From Blasia pusilla (taxonomy: Eukaryota > Marchantiophyta > Marchantiopsida > Blasiales): a stretch of 64,000 nucleotides of DNA. Location of the stretch: the NCBI GenBank assembly GCA_050084515.1, contig CM114273.1:43648001-43712000 (forward strand), read 5' to 3'. Below are positions 1-13,000 of the stretch, piece by piece; the stretch's first letter is position 1, and the number at the start of each line of letters is the position of its first letter. The notes below the pieces were generated by a model. The model was not told the DNA's origin and did no database searches. It saw nothing but the letters and a program-made list of their open reading frames with translations. Made by a program: the position numbers and the translations under genes.

Positions 1-2381
1 GATGACAGGTTGGGTTGCCTACACCCATAGCTAGTAGAGCTAGAATAGTACAGCGACATCGACGTCACTTGATTACTTAGTGGTGGTGATTTGGTGGTGG
101 TGCGGCATCGGCGTTGGTCATCACGGAGTTGTCTGGTGGTCTGTTTGGGGACCGTGGTGCACACAGTGGTGGTTTTACACGGAGTGGATTGAGGTATCGA
201 CTACCTTTTCCACTTCCGACGGTTGATGAAGAGGAGCATGAGGGTGTTCCAAATACCGAGTCTTCTACGTTGTTATCGAGTGTTGCAGCTCCATTGATTT
301 GGGATATGGACGGGATATATGGGGCTATGAAGGGCCCACAACAATACTCGGGTGCAGTGGGCACCATTGAGTTGGAGGACTTCATTCAGGAGTTTGATAC
401 GTGGTGTGATATGCAGATGTTGCGGAACGCCACGTTGTTTACACCCTTCTTGGCTTGGAAGGGGTTGTTTTAGCACTTGGAGTGACCACCCATGGACGAT
501 TACCATGAGTTTAGGAAGGACCATGTTGTTGAGACTGAGGCGTGGAGACAATATTGGTCTCCAGGCTATGTGTCTATCACCCATGGTGGTATTGGTAGTA
601 GTGCTCCTACTATGCCAGCCAGCCCGACGTTGAGTGGTACGAGTACGAGCCGGAGTGGAGGTACCCATGGAGGTACCAGTGGGGGTACTAGTGGAGGTAC
701 TAGTGCCCCACCATCGTTCAGCCCGGTTGTAGAGTTCTGCAAGAGGTTGAAGAAGAACTATCAGGGAGTGAAGACAGAGAAGTTGAGTCTTCAGGAATTT
801 GAGCGAAAGACTTGTGAGAGTCTTCGTGAGGCATACACTCGTATGCGACGCTTGATTTCAGTTACCCAGGGTGTGACTGAGGCTCAGCAGTCCAGTTTTG
901 GTATGGGATCTTGAACAGAGAGTTGCGCCGTAGGGTACGTGATGCTACTCTTATGAGTGATGATTCATCCACATTGACCCATGGGTTTGCTCTATCTGAG
1001 AAGATTGAGCTTAACATGGTGGAGGAGAGAGTAATGACATCCGCATTTAGTAGGGATGCAACTACTACTTCTCGTGTTCAGCAGTCCACCTCACAGTCTC
1101 GTAGTAGTGGTGGTGGTGGTAGTAGTGGTGGTGGTAGTGGGGGTACACACGACCTCAGTCATGTCCTAGAGGGACACTTGCGCAGAGACCATTGCCTTCA
1201 TTTGCTGCCCCGCAGCAAGGACAGTCATGTTGGACAAATGGAGATGATCATGTTAGGAGGTTTTGTCCCCAAGAGGATGGGAGACGGACTTTGGAGGATG
1301 GGCCTCAGTCGGCCCCAACTTAGTGTGATCATTGCGGGAGACCAGGTCATCCTCGAGAGCGTTGCTTTGATCTTTATCCAGAGTTGAGATCAGGCCGCGG
1401 CCATGGTGGAGTAGCTCCAAGAGGCCGAGGTGGTAGAGGTGGACCAGTGGTTGGAGAGCCTTCGGGAGCTACCCCTACCACTATGATCGAGTCAGCTATG
1501 GCTGCCAGGATTGAGCACTTGGAGCAGAAGTTGGCTACTATGGCTAGTATCCATCATAAAGCAGGTTCGGGAGCAGGGGCTTCCACCTCTTATGGAGGGG
1601 ATGATCTCTCTTATATGGCGAGTGCAACACAGGTTGAGGCATCAGCTGTAGTTACGAGAGGAGCCACTCGAGCGTCAAAGCCACGTGGTGCTACTGTGGA
1701 GTTGGACCCACAGAGGGGTGAGGCAGGGAGGCAAGCTAGGCTTCCCCAGTCATTCTTGTTTTTGAGGTGCTTAGGACTCCATCCATGGTTCCTACGCAGC
1801 CTATTGAGCCTACAGTGGAGACTGAGGCATCTACATCACGTGTAGTAGATACGGATGCACCATCCAATGCAGTATTGCGGATGGCAACTTCAGTGTTGGG
1901 ATCCCCATTGTTTTCGGCCAGGGAGCTGATGGCTTTAGGAGTTGACTTAGCTCATGTATTTCAGCTAGCAGCCACGTTGTGTGAACGTGGGGGTGTTATT
2001 GCTACACGTGCTGAGGTGTATGAGGGTGTTGCGGTGGAGCGACCCTCTATGTCAGTTGTAGCATTGAGTACCAGTGCTACTTGGTAGGTAGCAGCGGCGA
2101 AGATGGATGCATTACCAGCCCGGCCAGCCATTGATCGTGAGAGGCTTACACCTGGTGTATTTATGTTGGGCAACCATAGTGGGATATTCCGATTGGTCAG
2201 TCCTACAAGACAGGTGTATAGACCAGATAGAGTCTTGTTAGACTCTGGTGCCCAACCTTTGATGTTGGGAAAGGCGGCATGTATTGGTTTGGGTATTCGG
2301 AGGTCAGAGCTTGAGTCTTGCCCATTCCAGATTCAAACATCACTTGGAGGAGCCAATGACAGGTCTCAATTCATGACATGA
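1..2381 (+). pseudogene. Decayed Ty3/gypsy-type gag-protease remnant
   Basis: Overlapping + strand reading frames at 114-473, 492-914, 911-1387, 1324-1845, 1767-2087 and 2103-2381 together read as a retrotransposon Gag followed by a protease, with stops and frame changes between them. Gag-like content includes an arginine/leucine helical stretch around 730-900 and glycine/serine/threonine-rich low complexity at 655-705 and 1100-1145. A CCHC zinc knuckle, CDHCGRPGHPRERC, lies at 1324-1365 and is followed by an RG-rich tail (SGRGHGGVAPRGRG). An in-frame TAG stands directly before the knuckle at 1321-1323. At 2232-2252 the frame reads VLLDSGA, the active-site motif of a retropepsin-type aspartic protease. 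No reverse transcriptase, RNase H or integrase is visible after 2381, so the element is truncated on the right and may continue off the left edge. Assignment to Ty3/gypsy rather than another gag-pro lineage is inference. Confidence 0.75.
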
Positions 2382-3310
2382 GAGAAGAGAAATAACAAAA
2401 TCTAATACACATACATTTACCAATTAAGTAGCATTGATCTGACTTACTTGAGAACTTCATGTGAAAAGGCTGTCACTTGTTGTTTTTGTTTCCACTTCAA
2501 GTTCCTTACCCTCCATGGATGTTGTTAAACCTCTTCCCTAAGACTTTTCAGAAAATAAAAGCAATGAGAATAGACTAAAAATGGTAAGGAAAGTGATTTC
2601 CATGAGGTTAGATCCATCGCAAGATGAATATATGTCTTAGACCTTAGATCACACAAAAACAAAGAGATAACTTACAATACTCCCTTGTGAAGCTCTCGGG
2701 CCACTATCACTGATACCCACAAAGCTTCGTTTAGCTAATATAAGGTCCTAAGTCCCGTTTAAGTCCTCTTACTCGAGCTGGGCGATGAGCCCAGAATCTA
2801 CAGACTTTATTGCTCACTCCACAGGTGGATCCTAAGGATCCGAAAAGAACTCGAAAAAGGTTCCCCGAGTCATCGTCGGCGTTTCTGGTTTTGTGGTGTC
2901 CGACAAAGCCAAGTCCTCCGCCCTCCAACAAACAAACGAGACAATCAAAGTGAAATGGAACTCCCTACGGAAATGTAACAGTTCCAAGCTGGCACCACGC
3001 GAGTGCCTATGTTTCGGGAGTACCACCTGTACGAACGAACAAGTACCACGGGGCTTCCATGTTCTTGTAACGTCTGGTATGCCTTCACTGGTACCTAGGA
3101 GCATGATGCGTTGCTGTAAGGACCAAAACAGCTTTGCGTTGAAGTGGAAGGGAAAGGCTGAGCACATATTCCTTTTATTTCTTCCTTTCTTCTTCGAAAT
3201 TCTTTCGTTCTCCCACGTAGGGTGCGTCGGTCTCGCGAGTTAGTGAACTTGGTCGAAGTGGAGACTGTTGGCTCAGGCTCAGGGAGAACCGGAGGTCTGA
3301 CTTGAGGGAG
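2382..3310. other. Intergenic stretch and upstream region of the glycosyltransferase gene
   Basis: No reading frame here resembles a known protein. The left half is AT-rich flank of the retroelement remnant; the right half becomes GC-richer towards the glycosyltransferase start at 3311 and presumably holds its promoter and 5' leader. I could not pick out a convincing TATA box. Confidence 0.4.
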
Positions 3311-6300
3311 ATGGAAGGAGTTCGCGAAGGCAAGGGCGACGGCCGAACCCACTTGCTGCTGGTGCCACTGGAAGAGCAGGGGCATTTCACCGTGTTTTTG
3401 CAGCTGCTGTATTTCCTCAACCGATATGAGATTCGCGTCACCTTCTGCAGCACTAAGACTCGCATCGCGCAGCTGCGCAAGCTTCAGAGCGATGGGGACT
3501 TCCAGCAGCTGGACCTGCGCCTGTTCGAGGTCTTCTTCGAGCCTAGCAGTGATTCTCGTGCCAAGGGGCAAGGAGAAGTCCCCAATTTGATGCTAGTTAG
3601 CAACAGCATGGAAGCCCAGTTTCAACCCTTCCTGAATGAGCTGATGACAACAGAGGATGGCCCGAATGCCAAACCCACCGCCTTACTTGCTGACCTTGTC
3701 TTACCATGGACAAAGGTTTTTAATCAATGGTCACTCCATCTTCATTTGCTTTTGCACACCGATAATCGAGCTTCGAATTTACGCTCTGGAGGCTAATCGT
3801 GTTTCTGAGAAACAGTAGCTGTTTAAATTGACGCTTGCTCTTCCTTCTGCTGTTCTAGTATCTCATGATCTGTGTGCATGCGATATTTTCTCGGTCTGTT
3901 GTTTGAATGCCGTAACAAAGTGCAGCAACTTTGTGACTCGAGCTCGTCATGACCTACATATTTTGAGTGACCACGGAGGGCTGATTGTTCTCATGATTTT
4001 GCTTTTGTGTCTCGCACCGCCCGATTAACTCTTCGGAATGTCCGCAGTGACTGGATTCCATTGTAAAATGATACCTTGTGACGGTCGATCATGGCAGGAT
4101 GTTGCTCACAAGCTGGACATTCCAAGGTACCTGATATTCACAACAGCTGCTTGGGTGACTTCGTGGTGCGTGCTGCAAAAGCTTGACGGAATCAAGGATA
4201 ACGACGTACTGACCTTGCCGGGGTTCACGAACCCCATATGCGTCAGCTCTAAAGTGCTTCCGACAGTGCTGTCGCCACTGTTGGACCTCACCAATGCAGC
4301 AGGTCTTCTTTGTAATTCTTTTGAAGCTCTGGAAAGAATCGCCATTGATACCACACGTGCACGCCTTCGAGAGTTACCTTTTACTGTCGGCACTGGGAAG
4401 CCCAAGGTGTGTTCTGAGGTTTATGGATAGATTGGTGTACTAAGTAATTCAGAGTGGTTTGCGTGGAAAACAGCCAAAGGATTTTTGAAGCTTCTGCCAT
4501 AGTAATCGGACGAGCCATACGCACTCATGCTCTACAACGCTTCAGCTGTTGAAATCCCGCGCGCTTCGCGCAACTCAGCTGATGCCTTTGGTGTGACAGC
4601 TCAAGCGTCACACCAAGATATCATGTTTGATGCGTTTCAGCTGGAGCAATTCAACGAGCACAGCGCATTCTTTCATTGATTCATTCGTCAGGTGACAGTT
4701 GTGTTTTTTTGTAACCTATTTGTTGTCTACGAGAGGATGATATAGACAGTGATGTGATTTGACCTGGATTCGTAGCTATAGCATTACGGAGGAACTTGAG
4801 TTTAGCTGTCGTCATCTGGAGCAAGGGTTTGTCGTTTGTCGCTGGGAGCGAGGGTGAAAGTGATACTGATGGTCGAATTCATACGAAATCCAGATCCAAT
4901 CATATCACTATCAGTGTCATCCTCTCGTATCAACCTCTGGGAATTCATGCGATGAACCTGTGGAACGCCGCGCGTCGTTGGACGGACGGTTCTTTCCGAA
5001 AACACACAGTTTGATGTGTCTGCTTCTGAGACTCGAGAGCTACGTCAAGCGAATCGGAGAATGATACGTGTTTTTCGGTCGAAAGAAAGAGTCGAATGGT
5101 GAGAGAATATTCTGACAATGAGTGTTCTTATTTTTATTGTTCATCAGATCCCGAAGTTGCTGCCCATCGGTCCGATGCTGCATCTGATGAATCCTTCCGC
5201 TGCGCCACCCGGCCCCGACACGTCCTCCACCTGTCTACAGTGGCTGTACGAGCAGGCTCCAGAGTCCGTCCTGTACGTGGCATTCGGAACGCAGGCGCAT
5301 GTCGGGTCCGTTACTAATCTGGAGCTGGCACGTGGACTCGAAGCCAGCACTGTGCCGTTCCTATGGGTGTTGCGGTTGAGCCCCGGAGCGTCCCTTGCCA
5401 GCGTCCTCCCCGAGGGGTTTGAAGAACGGACCAAGGGACAGGGTATAGTGATATCAAGCTGTGTGATGCAAGTTCAGATTCTAAACCATGGTTCAACCGG
5501 GGGCTTCTTGTCCCACTGCGGTTGGAACTCGACCATGGAGAGCATCAGCGCGGGAGTTCCAATTTTGGCTTGCCCAATGCACGGCGACCAACCCGTGAAT
5601 GCCAGGTCAGTCAAGATCCAAATTCATTTATTTTTAATTGCGAAAAAGACATAATATGCACTAGATTAAATGACATAAGTTTTGAAAAAATGTCCTTGTT
5701 ACAATTAGATGTTTCTATGGTTCAAAATTGTCGTTGTGGCAATCCAAATTTTTTATGGACTTGAGCATTTATAATATCCCCTTTTCATAGGGCTCTAAGT
5801 GGATTTGGAAAATTAAATAAGGTCAAAAAGAGAAAATTGAGAAAATATCTTAAAATTCTTCCTGTTGCCTTGTCTTCATAGGTGCTAATTGGGCCTTGGT
5901 AACCCTTGATGAAGAATGGATAATCAGCCACTATATGAGTATTGGGAGGCTTCCATTCACGTGACTTAAATAATTAAGAGTATTACTTTGACACATGAGA
6001 TCCTCTCATGAGGTTGGGTGTTTTTACCACCCCTATTATGAGCCCAAAGCCATCTCGTTGGTTAAGAATAATGCCATGTCAAACCCCTTTCACCCGTTTA
6101 TCTATGCTACTCAATTTAAAATACTAGCATAAATCAATCTGACTTGCAATGGGCCATACCCATTTAGGTTTTTTTTAAAACACCAATCCCTAATTTTGTC
6201 TCCACTGAATATCTTGTGAAATGTTGTGAAATTGTAATTGCAGGCTACTTGTCGAAGTGGTACATACAGGTCTAATACTACCTAGAACTACCCAAGGTGA

Positions 6301-6478
6301 TCTCTCGCAAGCAGATGTGACTGAGAAGGTGAGAGCGTTGATGTTGGAAAAAGAAGGTAGGGAGTTGAGGAGGAAAGCTAGAGAAGTGAAGTTATTGGCT
6401 CGAGAAAGTTTGGAAGAAGGTGGTACATCCTCTTTGAACTTAAAGTCTTTCATGGAGGATATATTAAACAAAAGCTAA
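3311..6478 (+). CDS. Family-1 UDP-glycosyltransferase (four exons, 468 aa)
   Basis: The model joins exons 3311-3715, 4098-4406, 5148-5605 and 6244-6478. All junctions are GT-AG and the phases close to 1407 bases. The enzyme should move a sugar from a UDP-sugar to a small acceptor in the cytosol. The N-terminal half has the catalytic histidine in LLLVPLEEQGHF (His25), a candidate partner aspartate in LLADLVLPW near the end of exon 1, and DVAHKLDIPRYLIFTTAAW at the start of exon 2. The C-terminal half has VLYVAFGTQA and a PSPG box at about residues 343-386 ending in CPMHGDQ, followed by LLVEVVHTGLILP and a charged C-terminal helix. Length is normal for the family. The box opens CVMQ where most family members have WAPQ or similar; GGFLSHCGWNSTMES and the final Asp-Gln are intact. 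The start at 3311 is the first ATG before the conserved N-terminal strand. Acceptor and sugar specificity cannot be read from the sequence. Confidence 0.9.
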
Positions 6479-7769
6479 GTGGAGAAGGTTGATTTCTCTT
6501 CCTTAATACATGTTGGATGGTTATTAGGGATTCTGAGCTACCTACGTGCCTAATGTATTCTACCAATAGTTACATGCATGCTTGAAATGAGCATGCAAGC
6601 ATAAACATTTAGTCGAGATATTGTTAAATTGAGATGGAATCATTGATTGTCTTGACTTTGTAGATAAATTCACTTTCAGTAGAATAAGGAAGATTCTTTC
6701 AAAAGAGAAGTGGGAGAGATACATGTGGGACAATACATGTGGGAATGAAGATGAAAGTCCATGCCCACAATTGGAACATTTCCAACAAACTTTGAGAAAA
6801 GGCCACAACACCATAGGGACATGTGAGTTAAAACTCATTTACTACAAAAAGAAAAACAAAAAATGACGAGGAGAAAAGTAAGAGAGGAAAAGGCAGTTGC
6901 TATGGACCACAAAGCTAAAGACATTAAAATATGAAGAGAATTTAAGGCCTTATCCTTTTGGACTTATAGGTTCATAACAATTGGGAGATATAATGGCAAA
7001 ACTACTATCCCTGCAACTATTTGCTTTTCTATCTAATTGTCAAGACTTATCTTATTGTGAGGCCCTAGCAAACCCAATTGTTAGTACCTTTGTGAGCACA
7101 AGTGGCTCAATGCATGGTGATTTGAGCCAACTATGGCACGAGGGTGTTTTTAGTCCAAATATAATGTCTGCTTCATTATCCTATAAAATGCATGAGGTGA
7201 GCCTTAACCTCTTATTCATGCTACCCTCAAATTCCCTAACTTATATACACAATACTATATATACAACTTATATGAAATCCAGGTTACAGACATTTCCAAA
7301 AGGGCGGAAAAAGGAAACAAGTAGCAACAATATTGTAAAATAATGTGCACATTTGTAAATAGAATGAAGACTGTGACGTACATAAGAGAAAGGAAACTTA
7401 AGAGTGAAGCAATTTTCTTGATGCGTATGTTGTGGAAGTTTGTTGATGGATATGTTGTCATATTAATTTGCAACTTGAGTTCCAATTTTGAGATATTCAT
7501 TTGAAATATTTAGTCTCCTCTAATAAAATATTTTATTAGATGGATGTCAAGCACCATAGGTGTTTTAACTCAAAGTGTCTTGCACTTGAATCGTGAATGG
7601 TGCCACCTATGTACTATTAAGACAATCAATTTCCTTTGGGGAACGGAAGTTCACACTGCCAATACTAGATAGACCATAGGTTCAAATTTGAAGTTCACTT
7701 GAGATAGCAGTGGAAGTAACCTTTGAAGTTTATTCAGTAACGATTGGAACATTGGGATTTAAGTTTTGA
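6479..7769. other. AT-rich intergenic DNA
   Basis: No convincing gene or structural feature. Short open frames here lack family resemblance. The first few hundred bases should contain the 3' UTR and polyadenylation region of the glycosyltransferase gene. Confidence 0.4.
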
Positions 7770-8640
7770 TTATGTCTCTAACAAATCGCGCGGAGTAAAC
7801 GTCATTTGGAACCATATTATAGTTCTGAATGCACTTGAATTGGCTCTTGAGATCCCAATTGTTTGGAAAATAATGTAGAATCATAATCTAAGTTTTTATT
7901 GTGTCCCTAATAGCCGCGAGGAGGGAACATCATTTGGAATCATACTAACTCTTCAATGCTTTTGAACGAGCATTCCGTAGTTGGACTATAACCTTCCTTT
8001 GGAAATATATTTCTAATTGTCCTTGAATTGGCTCTTAAGTTCCCATTCCCATAGTAGATGTTTTTTCAGAGCCCGAACAACTCCTTCCATTGGCGACTGT
8101 AAGGCTACCGCAAAGAGGACCTTCCAAATACTTGGAGGATAGGTAGTGGGTAGGAGTTCATTTGGAACTAGAGTTTCGAATGCTTTTGAATTGGATCTTA
8201 AGATATGATTTCGGCGGTACAATTTCTTCCAGAGCCAAAATAGCTCCTTCCGTGACCAATTGCAGGACTATTCCCAATAGGACTTTCCAAGTAGTTGGAG
8301 CATAGGTGATGGGTCGGAGCTTATTTGGAATTAAAGTTCCGAATGCTTTTGAATCTGTAAATAAGATTCGATTATGGCGATAGGAACAGCTCCTTCCGTG
8401 GAACACTATATGGATGTTCCCAATAGAACCTTCAAAATAATCGAACGTCATTCGGAACTAGAGTTCACAATGCTTTGAAATTGGTTGTTTAGATTTGATT
8501 TTGGCGGTGGGAACAAATTCCTTTGTGGATAATTGCACGATCGCTCCTAATAGGACCTTCAAAATAGTTGGAGGATAGGCAATGGGTGAGAGGTCCTTTA
8601 ATTTGGAGCTAGAGTTCTTATTGGCTCTCTTTAAGGGCCG
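7770..8640. repeat. Degenerate tandem repeat, units of about 130-165 bp
   Basis: A core resembling CATTTGGAACTAGAGTTC followed by AATGCTTTTGAATTGG recurs at about 7803, 7930, 8158, 8319, 8449 and 8595. Between cores the text 'AGCTCCTTCCGTG', 'CCCAATAGGACCTTCCAA' and 'TAGTTGGAGCATAGG' also recurs in the better-preserved units. Units differ from one another by many substitutions and small indels, and the leftmost ones are most decayed. Short open frames on the minus strand here are by-products of the repeat. Confidence 0.75.
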
Positions 8641-9459
8641 GGTCCCATGGGCAAGAGGTCGCGGCGAAGGTGGGAGGTCACCACTTTTTTTGCGTCCAAA
8701 AATTTTGAGCGCAAAAACTGTCCGGAGTGTTGGCGACCTTGAATATGATCTGTCTAGTGGTTATTGTGAGCACTTGATGTGTTTTCTTGAATTGCCCATT
8801 GGAAAAAAAAATTGGTCGCAAAAATGAGGTCGCCACGACGTCTATGGCCGTCCATGGGACCTGGCTCTAAGTTAGCCCATTGGAGTCTTAACACCACGAC
8901 TCAATGAAAAATAAACTAATCTATTATGGAACATTTTATCTTCCTACTGTCATCCTCGGTGGAAAAAAGAGACTCAATTGCTTGCAAAACGAAATGAGTG
9001 GAACTAGTTGTTGTGGGGAATATTTTGATTTAGACTAAGTGAACTTAAGTCCTTATTTTATCTAGAAGCATAACTTCAAGGAAATCAGAATCATCAAGGT
9101 ACTTAGAAACCCAATTTCTTTTTAATTCACCCTATTTTCCAAAATTCGTATTAAACCTAGAGAGAAATTTTTTATTCATGCTAGCTTAACTTGGCAAGGA
9201 AGAAACGCCAAACTTTCTCGTATCGTTGAACTCTGATGGTATTATCGAATAATTTTTTGTAACTTAGTTAAATTTGTATTATCATCAACTTGAAGATGGA
9301 CGTATGTGTTTGAAATTTTGGATATTTGGAAATGTGCACAATCCATAGCTAGATTTCCGGAGATTTGTGAAACTGTGATGAAATAAATGACCATGAATAT
9401 TAGCAACCTTGAAATTTCTTGTCTTTTTTGGAATGTCAATTTCTAAGAAAATCTCTTAC
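8641..9459. other. Intergenic DNA between two repeats
   Basis: Nothing recognisable. AT content rises from left to right. No frame longer than about 80 codons, and none resembles a protein family. Confidence 0.4.
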
Positions 9460-10056
9460 AAGGGGCTTGTTTTATGGGTATTTTCATAAAATTTCTCATG
9501 ACCACATGCCAAAAATACATTCAATATTGTAAGCACTACCATATCTTGTTCTTGCCCTCCCCCTTCCAAGGAGAAACTCTTCTCCCCATTTTCGTCAATA
9601 TACCATTCCATAGGTGATCATTAAAGTACTAGTTTGTACTTACAATACAAATTAGTATAAGTTTCTATTTAAGTTTTGACTTAGTAAATATATAGGCAAA
9701 ATTAAACAAAAATTAAAGAGCTGAAAAAGCTTCTTACATGGCGCTGATTGGGAGCCTCTAAGCTAGAGCTAACGCCCATAATAGTATGATGATGATGAGA
9801 ATGGTTTTGAATTGACAAAAATGGTATTGCATGAGGGATGACTTCTACATACGTCAGAGCAAGTAAAGCAAACGAAATGATCACCTATTGAATGGTATAT
9901 TGATGGAAATGTTTCCAAAGGAAGAAAATGGGGAGAAGAGTTTCTCCTTGCAAGGGGGAGGGTAAGAACAAGTTCTGGTAGTGCTTACAATATTGAATGT
10001 ATTTTTGGCATGTGGTCATGAGAAAATTTATGAAAATACCCAAAAACAAGCCCCTT
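9460..10056. mobile_element. Inverted-repeat (MITE/fold-back-like) element with arms of about 160-180 bp
   Basis: The left arm 9460-9620 starts AAGGGGCTTG and ends GGTGATCA. The right arm 9878-10056 starts TGATCACC and ends CAAGCCCCTT, and its reverse complement matches the left arm along nearly its full length with few mismatches. Shared text includes GACCACATGCCAAAAATACA, CAATATTGTAAGCACTACCA and GGAGAAACTCTTCTCCCCAT. The right arm carries about 18 extra bases next to its TTCCTTTGGAAACATT segment. The roughly 257-bp centre is AT-rich and non-coding. I could not see a clear target-site duplication, so the superfamily is open. A transcript through it would fold into a long hairpin. Confidence 0.85.
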
Positions 10057-13000
10057 ATAGTATTTTAAAAGATACCTTTAATTTAAAAATATTATTACTC
10101 ATCTTCATTTTTTCAAATTTGAAAATAAAATTAATTTAATTTAAGTATTTAAGAAATATTTTAAAAAAATTTGACTTATTTTTGGAAGGGAAATTACACA
10201 TTACTTTGGAAAAAATGACAGAAAATAATAAAAATAATAGTGAAAAATACTATAATCAATTTTTTAAGAAAAATTTCAAGCTTTGATTGTGAGGGATTTC
10301 TAAAGAATATTTTCAAATAAACTTTGGATCAAAATGATTGATTTTATTTTATTAATTGAGAGAGGGGGTTTGGAAAAATCACAATAACTAATTTCTCTCT
10401 AAATTAATAAGGGAAAAGCTATGAAAATTTAAAATGCAAAAATTTGAGTTTCATGATTATTCATATATTTAAGCAGAAATTTATCTTTACTATTCATTCG
10501 TCAACTCTATAATTTCAACACATGTCTAATGTAATGGCTTCATTACATTCTCCATAATTTGTGAAGTATATTTTTTCCATCCATCTATTTGAGTGCATCT
10601 GTGGGCAAAAAAATACTAGTATATATCGGGAACTTAAAACCCCTAGCTCATCTGCTTCTCGCCTCTGAATTAAAGTTAGGGTGTCGTTTGAAAGTAGGGA
10701 GGAGGGCGGTGAGGGAAAAATGAGGGAAAGGGGAACAAACGGTGGAAGGAAGGGAGTCACGGAAACTTCATTGCCAATACACATTCCTAGGACTAGAGAT
10801 AGGGTTAAATAAATCCTACGAGATAGGATTTATTCCATTATAGTTGAAATATTTTAGAGCAAAAGGATGGTGAGTCTAGAATTATTGCGAATCAAGATTG
10901 ACCGTGTTGGTGAGGTTTGTGTTTTTGTGATCTTGGAAGGACTTTCTAAACATGCATGCCGCCCCTCGAACAATGCAAACTTGCAAAGGAGCAAGGGAGA
11001 AGGACAAAAGAATCAGGAATGGAGCTATAAGGAAATTTGACAAAGAACAATATGCACACAATGCAACTAAAACTAAAATCAAAGAGTGGGGTTTCTTCTA
11101 CAAATCATGGCACAACTATGGTATATTCTCGATGTATTTTTTACAATGCAATCGTGAATATTTGCATGCAGCCTTTGGAGAAGAATGAGATCATCTCAAC
11201 CATCACCATGATTTGTGATCATAAAATCATACATTCAATCATGGAGGGCTTCGAGAGTCAACAAAAGCTTTTGGTAAAGCTAGGGAGTACGTTTTCTTTC
11301 AAAATTACCAATGGTTTTCCTTGAGGAAATTGAGGAATTTTTGTTTTATGGGCATCACATTATAGCATAGGAGAATATAATAAAATTATTGGCAACAAAA
11401 AATAGGGTCTTTTGAGTGTTTTGACTAACCTGTGGTGATTGGGAGTTGCTGAATGCGCAAATTCAATTTGATTAGAAGCCAAAAATAAAGAAAGTTAGGT
11501 CAATCAGATATCTTGACTAACATACCAATATTAGTACAAACATACATTATGCCCATGAGTAAAGTAATCATTTGTTATTGAAACTATTTAATGGGACCAA
11601 TGTGAATTTCAAGCCTCCATGAAATAAAACAAACCTTCAATCCTAGGAAATCTGCCCCACGGAACACCCTATGATTCTCATTTTCCACTCACATAAACAA
11701 GTTAGGGTAGTGAACTGACATCAAAATGCAAGGAAAAAAGAGTGAGATGACCTACAACCATACTCATTGGAAACCTTTCCAACATCAATTAGCCTGAGAT
11801 CCTCATCCTCTTACACTGCAACCTTCGAGGCGGGTCTAAGGGGATGCTTATGACAATAATCCGGGAGATCCAAGGATGAGAGTAATCATCTACCATTATT
11901 GTCACAAATATCCATTTCATATTAAACTTGTCTAGAAGTTTTGGGAGAAAATGGAGGGTTTTCTTTGTATAGGGTACCTAAAAACCGGTTTGGAAACCTG
12001 GTTTTATAGTTCTCCATTATGAAATTCCGGCAATGTACAGGTCCCTGTGGAAAAACTCCCTAAAGCCTCGCTTATATGCGAAACTTAGTTATGTAGAGCA
12101 TCCTTTGGAGAAATCAAGAATTAAGTCAACCTTGATTGAGTCGTGGGCGGAGCAGATCATGTAAAACAATTCCACCCATGAGTAGCTTGCAACCGTTAGA
12201 GGCCATGACTTTTACACGCATGTGCTCCTACTTAGTCAAGAGCCCCATTCGAGGATTTGTCAAGGGAAGGATTGGGCAGGGTCAGGTCATCGTTTCCATA
12301 AAACATTCCGACACGAAGGATATCAACCACGGCAAAAGCTTTTTCGCCAACTTTCCTTCCGCAGATCTTCGTACTAATCATTGACTATCTCAAAACAAGA
12401 TTTCCAACATTGCCCAATGCATTCGAAATATGAAGGAAGGAACCCATCACAGATATTTTGAGAATGGAGCAGACGTACGAACAACAAGAACTTGAATCAC
12501 CTAACAATGAAGAGAGTGAGAATCACCATGACCAGAGCTTGAACAAATATTCGAATGGAGGGATTACCATGAAAAAAATTGTATTGGATGGGGAATTGAG
12601 AGATCATTCGCCAAATGCTGTAGTGGCGGAGCTCGAATGACCAACAATCACATCATAATGGACGAGATGAAAGTCGCGTCGCATGTAGAAAGCACATCAA
12701 GGAAGAGGGCATCGGAGCATTGCAATATGGAAGAGGAGCGAGGCCAGAAATGGAGATGTAACATGGAGAGCACGTCCTTCTAAACCATGCAAGCAAGATT
12801 CAAAATTCTAGTTCAAACCAATGACCCTCCCATGTGCGTTCGCTCTAACATGCCATCTCTGCTTCTCCCATACCATGAGTACCCGCATGAAGGGTCCGGA
12901 TATGAAGTATCATGACACCCACAAAGGACCTGCCATCATTCCCACCGGCCAAGTTCTTTGCAACCCTTTAGCCAATTCATGGCCAGCTAGTGAACCCTCC

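Noticed and set aside
9702-9884. Minus-strand open frame with a His-rich run inside the inverted-repeat element
   Set aside because: Short, and located in the non-coding centre of the element.
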